A stretch of DNA of 64,000 nt from Ariolimax columbianus (GCA_036924085.1 JAVGWX010000004.1:75333590-75397589), one strand, 5' to 3'; counted from the stretch's first letter, positions 43,621 through 54,845 are shown. Numbers and translations: made by a program. Notes: generated from the letters alone by a model not told the origin.

Positions 43621-43896
43621 ACGGATCTCCCGCGTGTGATGCCTCCAGCTACATGACATTCATATATTCCATACCTTTTCTTGAATCCTCATCTCATACC
43701 GGCCTCCATCTATCTACCCATTTCTCTTTTCTCTCAACCTATATCGCTTGGTCTTTTCGTATCTGGATGCCTCTGGCGGACCCGACCTTTTCCAACTTTT
43801 TACGCCCTCCTGGAGAACGGATTTAGATGAAATTCGGGAATGGTCTGAAAGCTGGCAAATGGAGTTTAATGTAGATAATCTATACATGGGTAGATC

Positions 43897-43909
43897 CAAT
43901 ATGGAACAT
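43897..43909. repeat. Target-site duplication, left copy
   Basis: caatatggaacat, identical to 44237-44249. Both copies lie within the CR1 codons S-N-M-E-H. Confidence 0.93.
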
Positions 43910-44236
43910 CCAAAAACGATGCATATTACCAGTTGAACCGAAGAGAGCAGGTCGTTGTCTTCAGACTTCGCACTGGCCACAACAGACTGAGGTACCACCT
44001 ATTCAACAAATTGAAGATAGGGTGTACCGACGAATGCCCGTGCGGTACTGGTAAAATGACCGCTGAACATCTGCTGCAGAACTGCCCGACATACGAGGAT
44101 CAGAGAGAGCAGATGTGGCCATCACCAGTGGAACTGCAAGACAAGCTCTATGGCAGTGGCGATAGCCTCAGGATGACCGCCGCTTTTTTCGAAAAAATAA
44201 TGGTTACTGTCTGACTGCGTACGCAGAAGAAGAAGA
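43910..44236 (+). mobile_element. 5'-truncated RNase H-type LINE inserted in CR1
   Basis: A 327-bp insertion coding YYQLNRREQVVVFRLRTGHN, then RLRYHLFNKLKIG, DECPCGTGKMTAEHLLQNCP, a MWPSPVELQDKL block and a stop at about 44212, ending in the tail acgcagaagaagaaga. This is the intact-looking C-terminus of an I/Nimb-like LINE, including the CPCG..EH..C knuckle. It is flanked by a perfect 13-bp duplication, and the CR1 frame continues exactly across it. Confidence 0.95.
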
Positions 44237-44249
44237 CAATATGGAACAT
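44237..44249. repeat. Target-site duplication, right copy
   Basis: caatatggaacat, identical to 43897-43909. Confidence 0.93.
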
Positions 44250-44649
44250 AATTACAGAATGGAAGTGAACAATATTAGAAAGATAGACAAGGAAAGAAAC
44301 CTAGGGGTTGTAATAGATCATACAGGTAAATTGAGTTAGCAAGTCCAGGTAACAATGAAAAAGGCAATAAGGTATGATAAAAAGAAATTTTTAACATAGG
44401 AGCAAGGAAGTGATAGTCAAACAGCATAAAGTACTAGTTAGACCTAGATTGAAGTACTGTGTACAGGTGGGGAGACCTGATCGTATATGGGGTATAAACA
44501 TGCTGGAAATGATTCACAAAAGAGCGACAAGACTCATAGTGGGATTCCTGAATTACAGTTATGAGGAAAGGCTCAGAAAAACTGGCTTATAGTATTTAGA
44601 AAATAGAAAATAGTCAAGGGAAAGGATCAATTAGATTATAACACGTTTT

Positions 44650-46047
44650 TCAAAGTACAGCCACCTACAAGAACAAGAGGGTACAGCCACCTACAAGAAC
44701 AAGAGGGTACAGCCACCTACAAGAACAAGAGGGCACAGCCACCTACAAGAACAAGAGGGTACAGCCACCTACAAGAACAAGAGGGTACAGCCACCTACAA
44801 GAACAAGAGGGTACAGCCACCTACAAGAACAAGAGGGTACAGCTACCTACAAGAACAAGAAGACACAGCCACCTACAAGAGGGCACAACCACCTACAAGA
44901 ACAAGAGGGCACAGCCACCTATAAGAGGGCACAACCACCTACAAGAACAAGAGGGCACATCCACCTACAAGAACAAGAGGGTACAGCCACCTACAAGAAC
45001 AAGAGGGCACAGCCACCTACAAGAACAAGAGGGTACAGCCACCTACAAGAACAAGAGGGTACAGCCACCTACAAGAACAAGAGGGTACAGCCACCTACAA
45101 GAACAAGAGGGTACAGCCACCTACAAGAACAAGAGGGTACAGCCACCTACAAGAACAAGAGGGCACAGCCACCTACAAGAACAAGAGGGTACAGCCACCT
45201 ACAAGAACAAGAGGGCACAGCCACCTACAAGAACAAGAGGGTACAGCCACCTACAAGAACAAGAGGGCACAGCCACCTACAAGAACAAGAGGGTACAGCC
45301 ACCTACAAGAACAAGAGGGCACAGCCACCTACAAGAACAAGAGGGTACAGCCACCTACAAGAACAAGAGGGTACAGCCACCTACAAGAACAAGAGGGTAC
45401 AGCCACCTACAAGAACAAGAGGGCACAGCCACCTACAAGAACAAGAGGGTACAGCCACCTACAAGAACAAGAGGGTACAGCCACCTACAAGAACAAGAGG
45501 GCACAGCCACCTACAAGAACAAGAGGGTACAGCCACCTACAAGAACAAGAGGGCACAGCCACCTACAAGAACAAGAGGGCACAGCCACCTACAAGAACAA
45601 GAGGGTACAGCCACCTACAAGAACAAGAGGGTACAGCCACCTACAAGAACAAGAGGGTACAGCCACCTACAAGAACAAGAGGGTACAGCCACCTACAAGA
45701 ACAAGAGGGTACAGCCACCTACAAGAACAAGAGGGTACAGCCACCTACAAGAACAAGAGGGCACAGCCACCTACAAGAGGGCACAGCCACCTACAAGAAC
45801 AAGAGGGCACAACCACCTACAAGAACAAGAGGGCACAGCCACCTACAAGAACAAGAGGGCACAGCCACCTACAAGAACAAGAGGGCACAGCCACCTACAA
45901 GAACAAGAAGGCACAGCCACCTACAAGAACAAGAGGGCACATCCACCTACAAGAACAAGAGGGTACAGCCACCTACAAGAACAAGAGGGTACAGCTACCT
46001 ACAAGAACAAGAGGGCACAGCCACCTACAAGAACAAGAGGGTACATC
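44650..46047. repeat. 26-bp satellite born in CR1 coding sequence, about 53 copies
   Basis: Unit agccacctacaagaacaaga plus gggtac (or gggcac). One unit is the CR1 text for QPPTRTRG. Some units are shortened to acaagagggcac. A single unit at the homologous position is seen in the CR1 copy at 46970-47000 (aaccacctacaagaacaaga) and, reversed, at 33375-33395. Confidence 0.95.
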
Positions 46048-46207
46048 TACAAATTAACTAAAGAAAGGTGTCCAAATTAGATAGTAGGAAATATTTTTTA
46101 AAATCAGACTGGTGAATGCTTGGCATACATTGCCAATTGAAATAGTGGATGCAGGGTTAATTAATGCACTTAAGAATAGATTGCATATGCATAGATTTTA
46201 GATCGTT

Positions 46208-46265
46208 GAGTAAGAGACTGGTTATATACATACTCTGTAGAGTCTTCTAAACCATTATATAGACG
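46208..46265 (+). other. CR1 3' hairpin
   Basis: gactggttatatacatactc, then tgtagagtcttctaaaccat, is a decayed form of the inverted-repeat tail seen at 33163-33202 and 47166-47205. Confidence 0.6.
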
Positions 46266-46406
46266 TTAATTAGTTACGTTTAGATTATATATGCTTAGTG
46301 AGCTAGATGCATTTAGTCCGGTCCTGCCGTCAGCCATTGTAAAAGAGAAACCGGTTGAATATAAATGCCACGTCCTTATTTATGTTACAATTGACATATC
46401 CTACAG

Positions 46407-46621
46407 TCATACGACACAGACAACAATGGCCGCATCAGTCGTTACGAGTACACGAGTTACGTGGATAAGAACAGCCCGGACCTCCACGCCTTCGCACACG
46501 GACTTTACGACATCTATGACGTAGACAGCGATGATGTCCTTGACCTACATGATTTTCAAAACTTCTTTAGGTTGATTGACAGCAACAGTGATGGAGTAAT
46601 CGTGCAACAAGAATATGTCCG
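46407..46621 (+). CDS. EF-hand gene exon 2: EF-hands 2, 3 and 4
   Basis: The acceptor is catatcctacag at 46406, entered in phase 0, and the donor is gtaagc at 46622, leaving two bases (cg). It encodes SYDTDNNGRISRYEYTSYV (loop 2, DTDNNGRISRYE), a linker ending in YDIY, loop 3 DVDSDDVLDLHD, and loop 4 DSNSDGVIVQQE, then YVR. Loop 3 has Asp where loop position 6 is normally Gly and ends in Asp where Glu is usual, so it probably binds calcium weakly. It lies about 130 bp after the CR1 remnant ends. Confidence 0.93.
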
Positions 46622-46960
46622 GTAAGCTTTTTCTTTTCTGATTAAAAATCAAATCACACACATACACACAGATACATGCTCCTGTGGGGAGAGCAATGAG
46701 TCGAGAATGTTTTCGTTTTGTCGACCACTAGAGGAGCAGGGGGGTAGTTTTGTCCTCTTTAAGCCTGCTGAAAGATACAGTATGGCCCTCTAATATCTAG
46801 CTGAAGATAAATTATGAATGGACGAGGGAAACCAGAGACAGGGCGTCATATTTGTGTTTTAAATAAATGTGTTGTGTTTTCAGTACGGCTACTGAGACAC
46901 TGTAAAGTGACAAGAAAAATTTGATACATAACGTCATGTTTAGACTATGACAAGTTTAAA
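46622..46960. other. 5' part of EF-hand intron 2
   Basis: Apparently unique sequence with a short (CA)n run at 46657-46672. Confidence 0.45.
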
Positions 46961-46964
46961 AAAC

Positions 46965-47240
46965 AATACAACCACCTACAAGAACAAGAAGACATAGCTA
47001 CAAATTAACTAAAGAAATGTCCAGATTAAATATTAGGAAATATTTTTTAGTCAGATTGGTGAAGGCCTGGAATGCATTGCCATGGGAAGTAGTGGAGGCA
47101 GGGATAATTAATAAATTTAAGAATATATTGAATGAGCATAGCTTTTAGAGCAAGGTAATATAAATGAAACTGGTTGTATACAGACTCTACATGGTCTTCT
47201 AAACCAGTATAAAGACGTTAAGTTAGTTATGTTACGTTTG
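46965..47240 (+). mobile_element. CR1-like LINE 3' end, unexpanded copy
   Basis: Reads aaccacctacaagaacaaga once, then YKLTKEMS-like text, LVKAWNALPWEVVEAGIINK and FKNILNEHSF, then the 3' tail actggttgtatacagactct ... tctaaaccagtataaagacg. It is the single-unit counterpart of the 26-bp array. Confidence 0.9.
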
Positions 47241-47434
47241 TATATGATACCAGTGTGGCTATAAACTGTGTAGTGATATTTAGTATTCGAAGGGGTATTA
47301 AGCAAAGGCTGCGTCCCGGCCCCGACACTGTTCCGGAAACTTCTTTGCTCTGTTACTGAAGCATGCATTTGGTAACGCAAATGAAGAGAAATACCTTCAC
47401 ACTGGGTCGGATGGTCGGTTGTTTAATCTTGCAG

Positions 47435-49285
47435 GGAGATCACCATCAGGGACTTGCTTTTCGGCGAGGGTGTTGTCACCCACAAGTCAATACGGATTTC
47501 AGAGCTTGATAGATCGCTTCTCTCATTCGTGCAAATATTTTGGTCTCACAATAAGTCTCAACAAAACAAATGTGCTGGGACAGAAAGAAGATGCCACGCC
47601 AAATCAAAACATCGATAATGATGAACTGGTATATGTGCATCACTTCACATACCTGGGGTCCGTCATCAACGACAAGCTCTCTCTCTAGACCCATAAATAG
47701 ACAGTCACATTGGCAAAGCTGCTGCTACATTTTCTCTTCTCTCGACGCGTATTTGGGAAAACCATAAACGGACAATTAAAACCTTAACCACGGTGTACAA
47801 TGTGAGAACCATAAACTCACAATTAAAACCTTGGCCACGATGTGCAATGGGAACACCATAAACTCACAATTAAAACCTTGACCACGGTGTACAATGTTAG
47901 AACCATAAACTCACAATTAAAACCTTAACCACGGTGTACAATGTGAGAACCATAAACTCACAATTAAAACCTTGGCCACGATGTGCAATGGGAGAACCAT
48001 AAACTCACAATTAAAACCTTGGCCACGGTGTACAATGGGAGAACCATAAACTCACAATTAAAACCTTGGCCACGGTGTGCAATTGGAACACCATAAACTC
48101 ACAATTAAAACCTTGGCCACGGTGTGCAATTGGAACACCATAAACTCACAATTAAAACCTTGGCCACGGTGTACATTGGGAACACCATAAACTCACAGTT
48201 AAAACCAAGGCCACGGTGTACAATGGGAGAACCATGTACTCACAGTTAAAACCAAGGCTACGGTGTACAATAGAATAAACATAAACTCACAGTTAAAACC
48301 TTGACCACGGTGTACAATGGGAGAACCATGTACTCACAGTTAAAACCAAGGCTACGGTGTACAATAGAAGAAACATAAACTCACAGTTAAAACCTTGACC
48401 ACGGTGTACAATGGGAGAACCATGTACTCACAGTTAAAACCTTGGCCACGGTGTACAATAGAAGAAACATGTACTCACAGTTAAAACCTTGGCCACGGTG
48501 TACAATAGAAGAAACATGTACTCACAGTTAAAACCTTGGCCACGGTGTACAATGGGAGAACCATGTACTCACAGTTAAAACCTTGGCCACGGTGTACAAT
48601 GGGAGAACCATGTACTCACAGTTAAAACCTTGGCCACGGTGTACAATAGAAGAAACATGTACTCACAGTTAAAACCTTGGCCACGGTGTACAATAGAAGA
48701 AACATGTACTCACAGTTAAAACCTTGGCCACGGTGTACAATGGGAGAACCATGTACTCACAGTTAAAACCTTGGCCACGGTGTACAATGGGAGAACCATG
48801 TACTCACAGTTAAAACCTTGGCCACGGTGTACAATGCTTGTGTCGTCAGTTCGCTCCTATATAGTAGCACAACGTGTAAACTGATATCAAGGAAGATCAA
48901 ATGCTAAACACCTTCCAGCTACGGCGCCTACCACCCATTCTTGGAATTAACTGGAGGGACAGAATGACAAATGCAGAGGTGCACTCTGGCACCGGACCCC
49001 AAGCATGTACACTCTCGTTCGACAGCAAAGACTACGATGCCCTGGTCGTGTTCGTCGCATGCAAGATGGCCGCATTCCTAAAGATTTCCTCTATGGAGAA
49101 TTGGCGGAAAGCAGGAGAACAGCGGGTCGATCACAGTTGAGGTTCAAAGATATGTGATATGAAGGCCGTGGCCATGAGTCTAACATCCTGGGAAGACGAA
49201 GCTGCAGAACGATCCAAGTGGAGATGTACCCTGAAGGGTCACCTCACGCTTGGTAAAAAGAAGCTCATGCAACATGGATAAGTGA
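47435..49285 (+). mobile_element. LINE reverse transcriptase with internal 47-bp array
   Basis: Motifs in order: a degenerate ITIRDLLF (47437-47465; the usual FADD is lost), SLIDRFSHSCKYFGLTISLN, KTNVLGQ, HHFTYLGSVINDKLSL (47640-47685), then AAATFSLLSTRIWENHKRTI and KTLTTVYN, at which point the array begins. After it, ACVVSSLLYSSTTCKLISRK (48828-48890), LNTFQLRRLPPILGINWRDR, MTNAEV, and DMKAVAMSLTSWEDEAAERS near 49160-49215. This is one LINE clade from the catalytic region to the C-terminus, related to the fragment at 3-200. Frameshifts make it inactive. Confidence 0.88.
47764..48834. repeat. 47-bp satellite born in LINE coding sequence, about 22 copies
   Basis: Unit ccataaactcacaattaaaa, then ccttggccacggtgtacaat and gggagaa. 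It is the LINE text encoding ENHK.TIKTL.TVYN repeated. Variants (gggaaca, agaagaaaca, catgtactc) form runs, showing block-wise homogenisation. The LINE frame resumes right after the last tgtacaat as GCTTGTGTC (ACV). Confidence 0.94.
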
Positions 49286-50262
49286 AACGACAACACCTAA
49301 AGGAAAAAAAACCAAGTACATTTGTCTTTACCACTCCAAAATCTTATAGTTTCATAACTGAAAGACGTTTCTACTAGTTAACTGTGAAGTGAAGCGAGAG
49401 AGAGAGAGACTTGATACAGACAACTACGTTTATGAGGGAAATGGGTATGGTTATTTGAGACCATGCGACGGCAAAGGGGAAGAATCAATCCAAATTATTC
49501 CGCTTCCGGGTCTTCCTTGTTTTTCCACAAATACCGACCAGTCCTCTTGGTCTGTTCCATCTGTTCAGGCACTCTACAAACCTTTCGTATTTGTTGATGT
49601 TTTCTTAGAGTTCTTTTTCACTTGACTGCTGCTCCGGCTGAAAAGAATAAGACAACCGGAACCGTTCAGACAAGGCATTAAAGGTGACTTCAGAGGGGTT
49701 CGTATGGAACTAGCAACTTCATCAGGTAAAACCATTGATATGAAGCTAGCGATGTGAATGCTCGATTACATGGTCCATGAAATGTGGCCAATCATAGAGT
49801 CCACACGCTTCCTTTCAAGCGAAAAGGCTAATCAATCAACCAATCAATTGATCTCGATTCTCCTTAAGTCTGTCTCTTACGTCTTGTTACTCGCCCGAAG
49901 ATAGTACGGGACCAGAGAGTAAGGTTGATGACCAGCGCAGTCATTTCTCATCCAAATACAGCGCAAGTTACATCATCAAGACCAAACGGTATGATTGTGT
50001 CGCCATTAAAGTTTACGATGGGCAACTTACTAACTTACTTCCCCTGCCAATGCAATGTATTAACACGCCATGTATCAAATCTTGAGGTCAACGGAAACAA
50101 ATAAGTGAACAGTGTGTATTCCGATCCACCTTTCTAAAGTACGATTAGCCATCACGACGGAGACCTTCTTCTGGCTTCATTAGTCATTACATTGTTACCT
50201 GCTAAAAGCCTATAGTTTAGACACGGGGCTAGTTATTCAATCTTTTAGAAAGTATACGCCAG
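49286..50262. other. Intron DNA, unassigned
   Basis: About 1 kb with a gagagagag run at 49396. No gene is recognised. Confidence 0.35.
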
Positions 50263-50268
50263 CGTTTC

Positions 50269-50345
50269 TCAACCTTTTTACCCTTGCTGAACGCTTAAAA
50301 TAACAGTCTCAGCGAACCCCTAAATATACACTATTTTAATATCTT
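50269..50345 (+). mobile_element. hAT terminal fragment
   Basis: cagcgtttctcaaccttttt is a typical hAT terminus, almost the same as the left end at 16102. The other end was not located. Confidence 0.5.
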
Positions 50346-50619
50346 TCTTTTTTCCAAACTTCATAAAGAAAACATATTTTTTTTAATCGCTAGTTTAAAC
50401 AAAAAATGGCATACGTCTTTCTCAAGTTTATTGACAATACCAAAACAAACAAACAAATTAATTGTGAGAGTTGAAAACACGTGGAATAAAAGAATAAATT
50501 GCTCGCTTTCAATCGAGGTTCAGAAGAGGATGGAAAGATAGAATAACAAGTTGTTGTTGAATGCCTACAGTATACTCACGCCTTGAAAAGGGAGATGAGT
50601 CATGGGATGCAGCAGCTGT
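50346..50619. other. Intron DNA, unassigned
   Basis: Nothing recognised beyond possible hAT interior. Confidence 0.35.
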
Positions 50620-50760
50620 CCACAAATCTCAAACGTGCTGATGATGATGAATCAGGGTCCTCCAGGCTGGTTTCATCGGCACCACACTCACTACTACATG
50701 GATCGCATCGATCCTCATCTCGTTAGCCAGACTGCCTTGAAAAGAGGCCTGACATGAAAG
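50620..50760 (+). mobile_element. Family G, second expanded copy
   Basis: ctgatgatgatgaatcaggg, ccaggctggtttcatcggca, ccacactcactactacatgg, atcgcatcgatcctcatctc and gttagccagactgccttgaa are collinear with 18340-18450. It passes directly into the 37-bp array. Confidence 0.7.
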
Positions 50761-50774
50761 AGAGGTCTGGTCTT

Positions 50775-51300
50775 GATCAGTATGTTACGCCAAACGCTGA
50801 CGCTACGTCCTGGTCAGTATGTTGTGCCAGACACTGACGCGACGCCCAGATCAGTATGTTGTGCCAGACCCTGACGCAACGTACTGGTCAGTATAATGTG
50901 CCAGACACTGACGCGACGTCCTGGTCAGTATGTTGTACTTGGCACTGACACGACGTCCTGGCAGTATGCTGTGCCAGACCCTGATGCGACGTCCTGGTCA
51001 GTATGTTGTGCCTGGCACTGACGCGACGTCCTGGTCAGTATGATGTGCCTGGCACTGACGCGACGTCCTGGTCAGTATGTTGTGTCTGAGACTGACGCAA
51101 CGTACTGGTCAGTATATTGTGCCAGACCCTGACGCGACATCCTGATCATTATGTTGTGCCAGACCCTGACTCGACGTCCTGGTCAGTATGTTGTGCCAGA
51201 TCCTGACTCGACGTCCTAGTCAGTATGTTGTGCCAGACCCTGACTCGACATCCTGGCCAGTATGTTGTGCTTGGGACTGGCGCGACGTCATGGACAGTAC
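50775..51300. repeat. 37-bp minisatellite seeded in family G, about 14 copies
   Basis: Unit cagtatgttgtgccagaccc plus tgacgcgacgtcctggt (37 bp). Aligned without gaps, it corresponds base for base in register to the 37-bp unit at 18505 (cagtatgttttacctgaccc...). Confidence 0.92.
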
Positions 51301-51862
51301 TTATATATTGCACCTAACCCTGACACGACGCCCTGGACAGACATTGTTCCTGACCCTGACACGACGTCCTGGACAGTATGTTGTGCCTGGGACTTGCGCG
51401 ACGTCCTGGTCAGTACTTGTATATTGCACCTGACCCTGACACGACGTCCTGGACAGACATTGTTCCTGACCCTGACACGACATCCTGGACAGACATTGTT
51501 CCTGACCCTGACACGACGTCCTGGACAGACATTGTTCCTGACCCTGACACGACGTCCTGGACAGACATTGTTCTTGACCCTGACACGACATCCTGGACAG
51601 ACATTGTTCCTGACCCTGACACGACGTCCTGGACAGACATTGTTCCTGACCCTGACGCGACGTCCTGGACAGACATTGTTCCTGACCCTGACACGACGTC
51701 CTGGACAGACATTGTTCCTGACCCTGACACGACGTCCTGGACAGACATTGTTCCTGACCCTGACACGACGTCCTGGACAGACATCGTTCGTGACCCTGAC
51801 ACAACGTCCTGGACAGACATTGTTCCTGACCCTGACACGACGTCTTGGACAGTATGTTGCGC
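51301..51862. repeat. 36-bp minisatellite, second-phase array, about 15 copies
   Basis: Unit cctgacacgacgtcctggac plus agacattgttcctgac, a diverged, shortened form of the preceding 37-mer. The 36-bp period lets frames stay open on both strands (210, 167, 164 and 142 codons), all artefacts. Confidence 0.93.
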
Positions 51863-51987
51863 CCGACCTTGACTTCCTTGTCAGGAGTGCCTGACCGGAC
51901 TAGCGTCTCAGTTTCCCAACTGATTACACGTACAAATCATTTATAGAAGATGACTTATTTTTTCCTACTTCTTGTTTTTCTCCCCAG

Positions 51988-52072
51988 ATACTTTGTCATT
52001 GTGTTGGAATCGCTTGAGTATTTGCACGGCAGTGGCCGAAGAAGCAGTAAACAAACGAAACACAATCTATAA
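51988..52072 (+). CDS. EF-hand gene exon 3: C-terminal tail
   Basis: The acceptor is ttgtttttctccccag at 51987, with a strong pyrimidine tract. The first base completes the split Arg codon (cg|a). It encodes YFVIVLESLEYLHGSGRRSS plus KQTKHNL, and stops at TAA 52070-52072. The first part would form the outgoing helix of EF-hand 4; the basic end is probably flexible. AATAAA at 52120-52125 is a plausible polyadenylation signal, with another at about 52325. Confidence 0.88.
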
Positions 52073-52119
52073 ACACGTAAACAACTGGAGCACACAAGCA
52101 TTACACATACAAGAAAGGC

Positions 52120-52125
52120 AATAAA
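52120..52125 (+). promoter_or_regulatory. Possible polyadenylation signal
   Basis: AATAAA 48 bp after the EF-hand stop codon. The choice among several AATAAA sites here is uncertain. Confidence 0.45.
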
Positions 52126-52424
52126 CAAACAAACCAGATATAAGTAAGCAATACACAGATCAGAAAGAAGACATACACATTGATCAATTTCAAAGTCAGC
52201 AGTATGTGTAATGGTATAAGCCCAGTTTTGGATTTGCCATTTTGAAGTAGAATAAAAAATTTTAAAAAATTAACAATTCTATCTACACCGCTTTAATTTG
52301 TCTTGCTTCGGTTTGTAATAATCAGAAATAAAGGCTGCTTTCTCTTGTTATCACTACGGAGTGTGCAAATTGGAGTTTTATATTACCCGTATCTTTGAAT
52401 TTCAGTCTCTTAATATTTGTTTGT

Positions 52425-52535
52425 CTGTAACTTATACTGGTTTAGATGACTCTGCAGTCTGTACACAAGCGGCTTCATTTACATTTCCTTGCATTTCCAA
52501 AACTATGCTCATCGAATCTATTCTTAAATGGGGGT
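52425..52535 (-). mobile_element. CR1-like LINE 3' tail fragment
   Basis: taacttatactggtttagat, gactctgcagtctgtacaca, then aaaactatgctcatcgaatc and tattcttaaat, match the 33160-33260 CR1 tail. Only about 110 bp remain. Confidence 0.65.
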
Positions 52536-52699
52536 TTTTTGTGTGGATATTTATGTGAATAGTTTTTGTATGTGTGTTATCAGATTGAAAAATTCTTTTT
52601 AGGTCCCATCTTTTTCATAATTGGCACACTGTGTCTCAGAATTTCCTGGCACATCCTGGTATGGTGATGAACTTATAATACTTATTTTAAATCATGTAC

Positions 52700-53375
52700 T
52701 ACATCAAAGTTCAAGTACTTGGCTGACAAATGTCCTAGACTCCGTGAAGACCGTACTAGATCAGAGTTCAAGTACTTGGCTGACAAATGTCCTAGACTCC
52801 GCGAAGAGCGTACTAGATCAGAGTTCAAGTACTTGGCTGACAAATGTCCAAGACTCCGCGAAGACCGTACTAGATCAGAGTTCAAGTACTTGGCTGACAA
52901 ATGTCCTAGACTCCGCAAAGACCGTACTAGATCAGAGTTGAAGTACTTGGCTGACAAATGTCCTAGCCTCCGCGAAGACCGTACTAGATCAGAGTTCAAG
53001 TACTTGGCTGACAAATGTCCTAGACTCCGCGAAGACCGTACTAGATCAGAATTCAAGTACTTGGCTGACAAATGTCCTAGACTCCGCGAAGACCATACTA
53101 GATCAGAGTTCAAGTACTTGGCTGACAAATGTCCTAGACTCCGTGAAGACCGTACTAGATCTGAGTTCAAGTACTTGGCTGACAAATGTCCTAGACTCCG
53201 CGAAGACCATACTAGATCAGAGTTCAAGTACTTGGCTGAAAAATGTCCTAGACTCCGCGAAGACCATACTAGATCAGAGTTCAAGTACTTGGCTGACAAA
53301 TATCCTAGACTCCGCGAAGACCATACTAGATCAGAGTTCAAATACTTGGCTGACAAATGTCCTAGACTCTGTGAA
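52700..53375. repeat. 57-bp minisatellite, about 12 copies
   Basis: Unit gaccgtactagatcagagtt, then caagtacttggctgacaaat and gtcctagactccgcgaa. Its period is 19 codons, so 256 (+) and 267 (-) codon frames are open over the same bases. The + repeat reads ADKCPRLREDRTRSEFKYL. Differences between copies are few and include non-synonymous changes on both strands, so there is no sign of selection for protein. The seed is unknown. Confidence 0.93.
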
Positions 53376-53822
53376 TCAAAAATTAGAGCGAATTTTTTGT
53401 CGATTCTCAAATCGGCAAACTGTTCAGAGACAAGCTGCTTGAAGGTGACTAGAAACAAGTTTGGGACTATTTCATCTGGTCTCATCTAACTTCCTTGGAA
53501 ATATCAGGGCAGAAAACTACAAGTAACTGGTTGAGGACATGTTCACTGTGCATCACCAATGAGGCTGTAGTATGTTCAACATTTTAAAACCCACTTTCTC
53601 CATTCTCGTTTTGATTTCTTCCCCAACAACTGCGGCATGGTCACTAATGGGAACGGTGAGCGTTTTTCCATAGGACATTGCCACGATGGAGAAACGATTC
53701 CATGGAAACGGGACCACTTCAATGTTGGATGAATACTGTTGAACGCTCGCCAGAGATGATCCTGAGTAGTTATACAAATGACAGATAAAGCATGGTCAGA
53801 TGTAGATGTGGACTTTTACTGG
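53376..53822. other. Unassigned DNA
   Basis: A minus-strand frame of 74 codons (53553-53777) is not recognisable and has no supporting splice or start signal. Confidence 0.35.
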
Positions 53823-53828
53823 TGCATG

Positions 53829-54842
<1,014 letters not shown>

Positions 54843-54845
54843 CTA

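Larger units (their letters stand above)
43815..46275 (+). mobile_element. CR1-like LINE 3' part, with nested LINE and 26-bp array
   Basis: It reads DLDEIREWSESWQMEFNV (43824-43880) and MGRSNMEH, is interrupted by a 327-bp insertion, and resumes as NYRMEVNNIRKIDKERNLGV, then VIDHTGKLS and QVQVTMKKA. After frameshifts come VRPRLKYCVQVGRP, FKVQPPTRTRG, then the array, YKLTKERC and the C-terminus LVNAWHTLPIEIVDAGLINA with LKNRLHMHRF ending at about 46200. The 3' hairpin follows at 46208-46255. These are the standard C-terminal reverse transcriptase motifs of CR1. Confidence 0.9.
40517..52072 (+). other. Secreted EF-hand protein gene, 3 exons, complete ORF
   Basis: The gene joins 40517-40675, 46407-46621 and 51988-52072 (159+215+85 = 459 nt, 152 residues plus stop). 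Introns of about 5.7 and 5.4 kb have GT..AG borders and matching phases (0, then 2). The product has an N-terminal signal peptide (about residues 1-17) and four EF-hand loops at residues 36-47, 56-67, 91-102 and 111-122, with a basic C-terminal tail. It is probably a calcium-binding protein of the secretory pathway or extracellular space; similar small secreted EF-hand proteins are common in molluscs. AATAAA lies at 52120, 48 bp after the stop. The introns are filled with mobile elements and arrays. Confidence 0.9.

Noticed and set aside
44650..46047. CRISPR-like or coding repeat
   Set aside because: No spacers; the unit is a piece of a CR1 ORF and 26 bp breaks any frame.
53553..53777. Minus 74-codon ORF
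   Set aside because: Not recognised as any family and no supporting signals.
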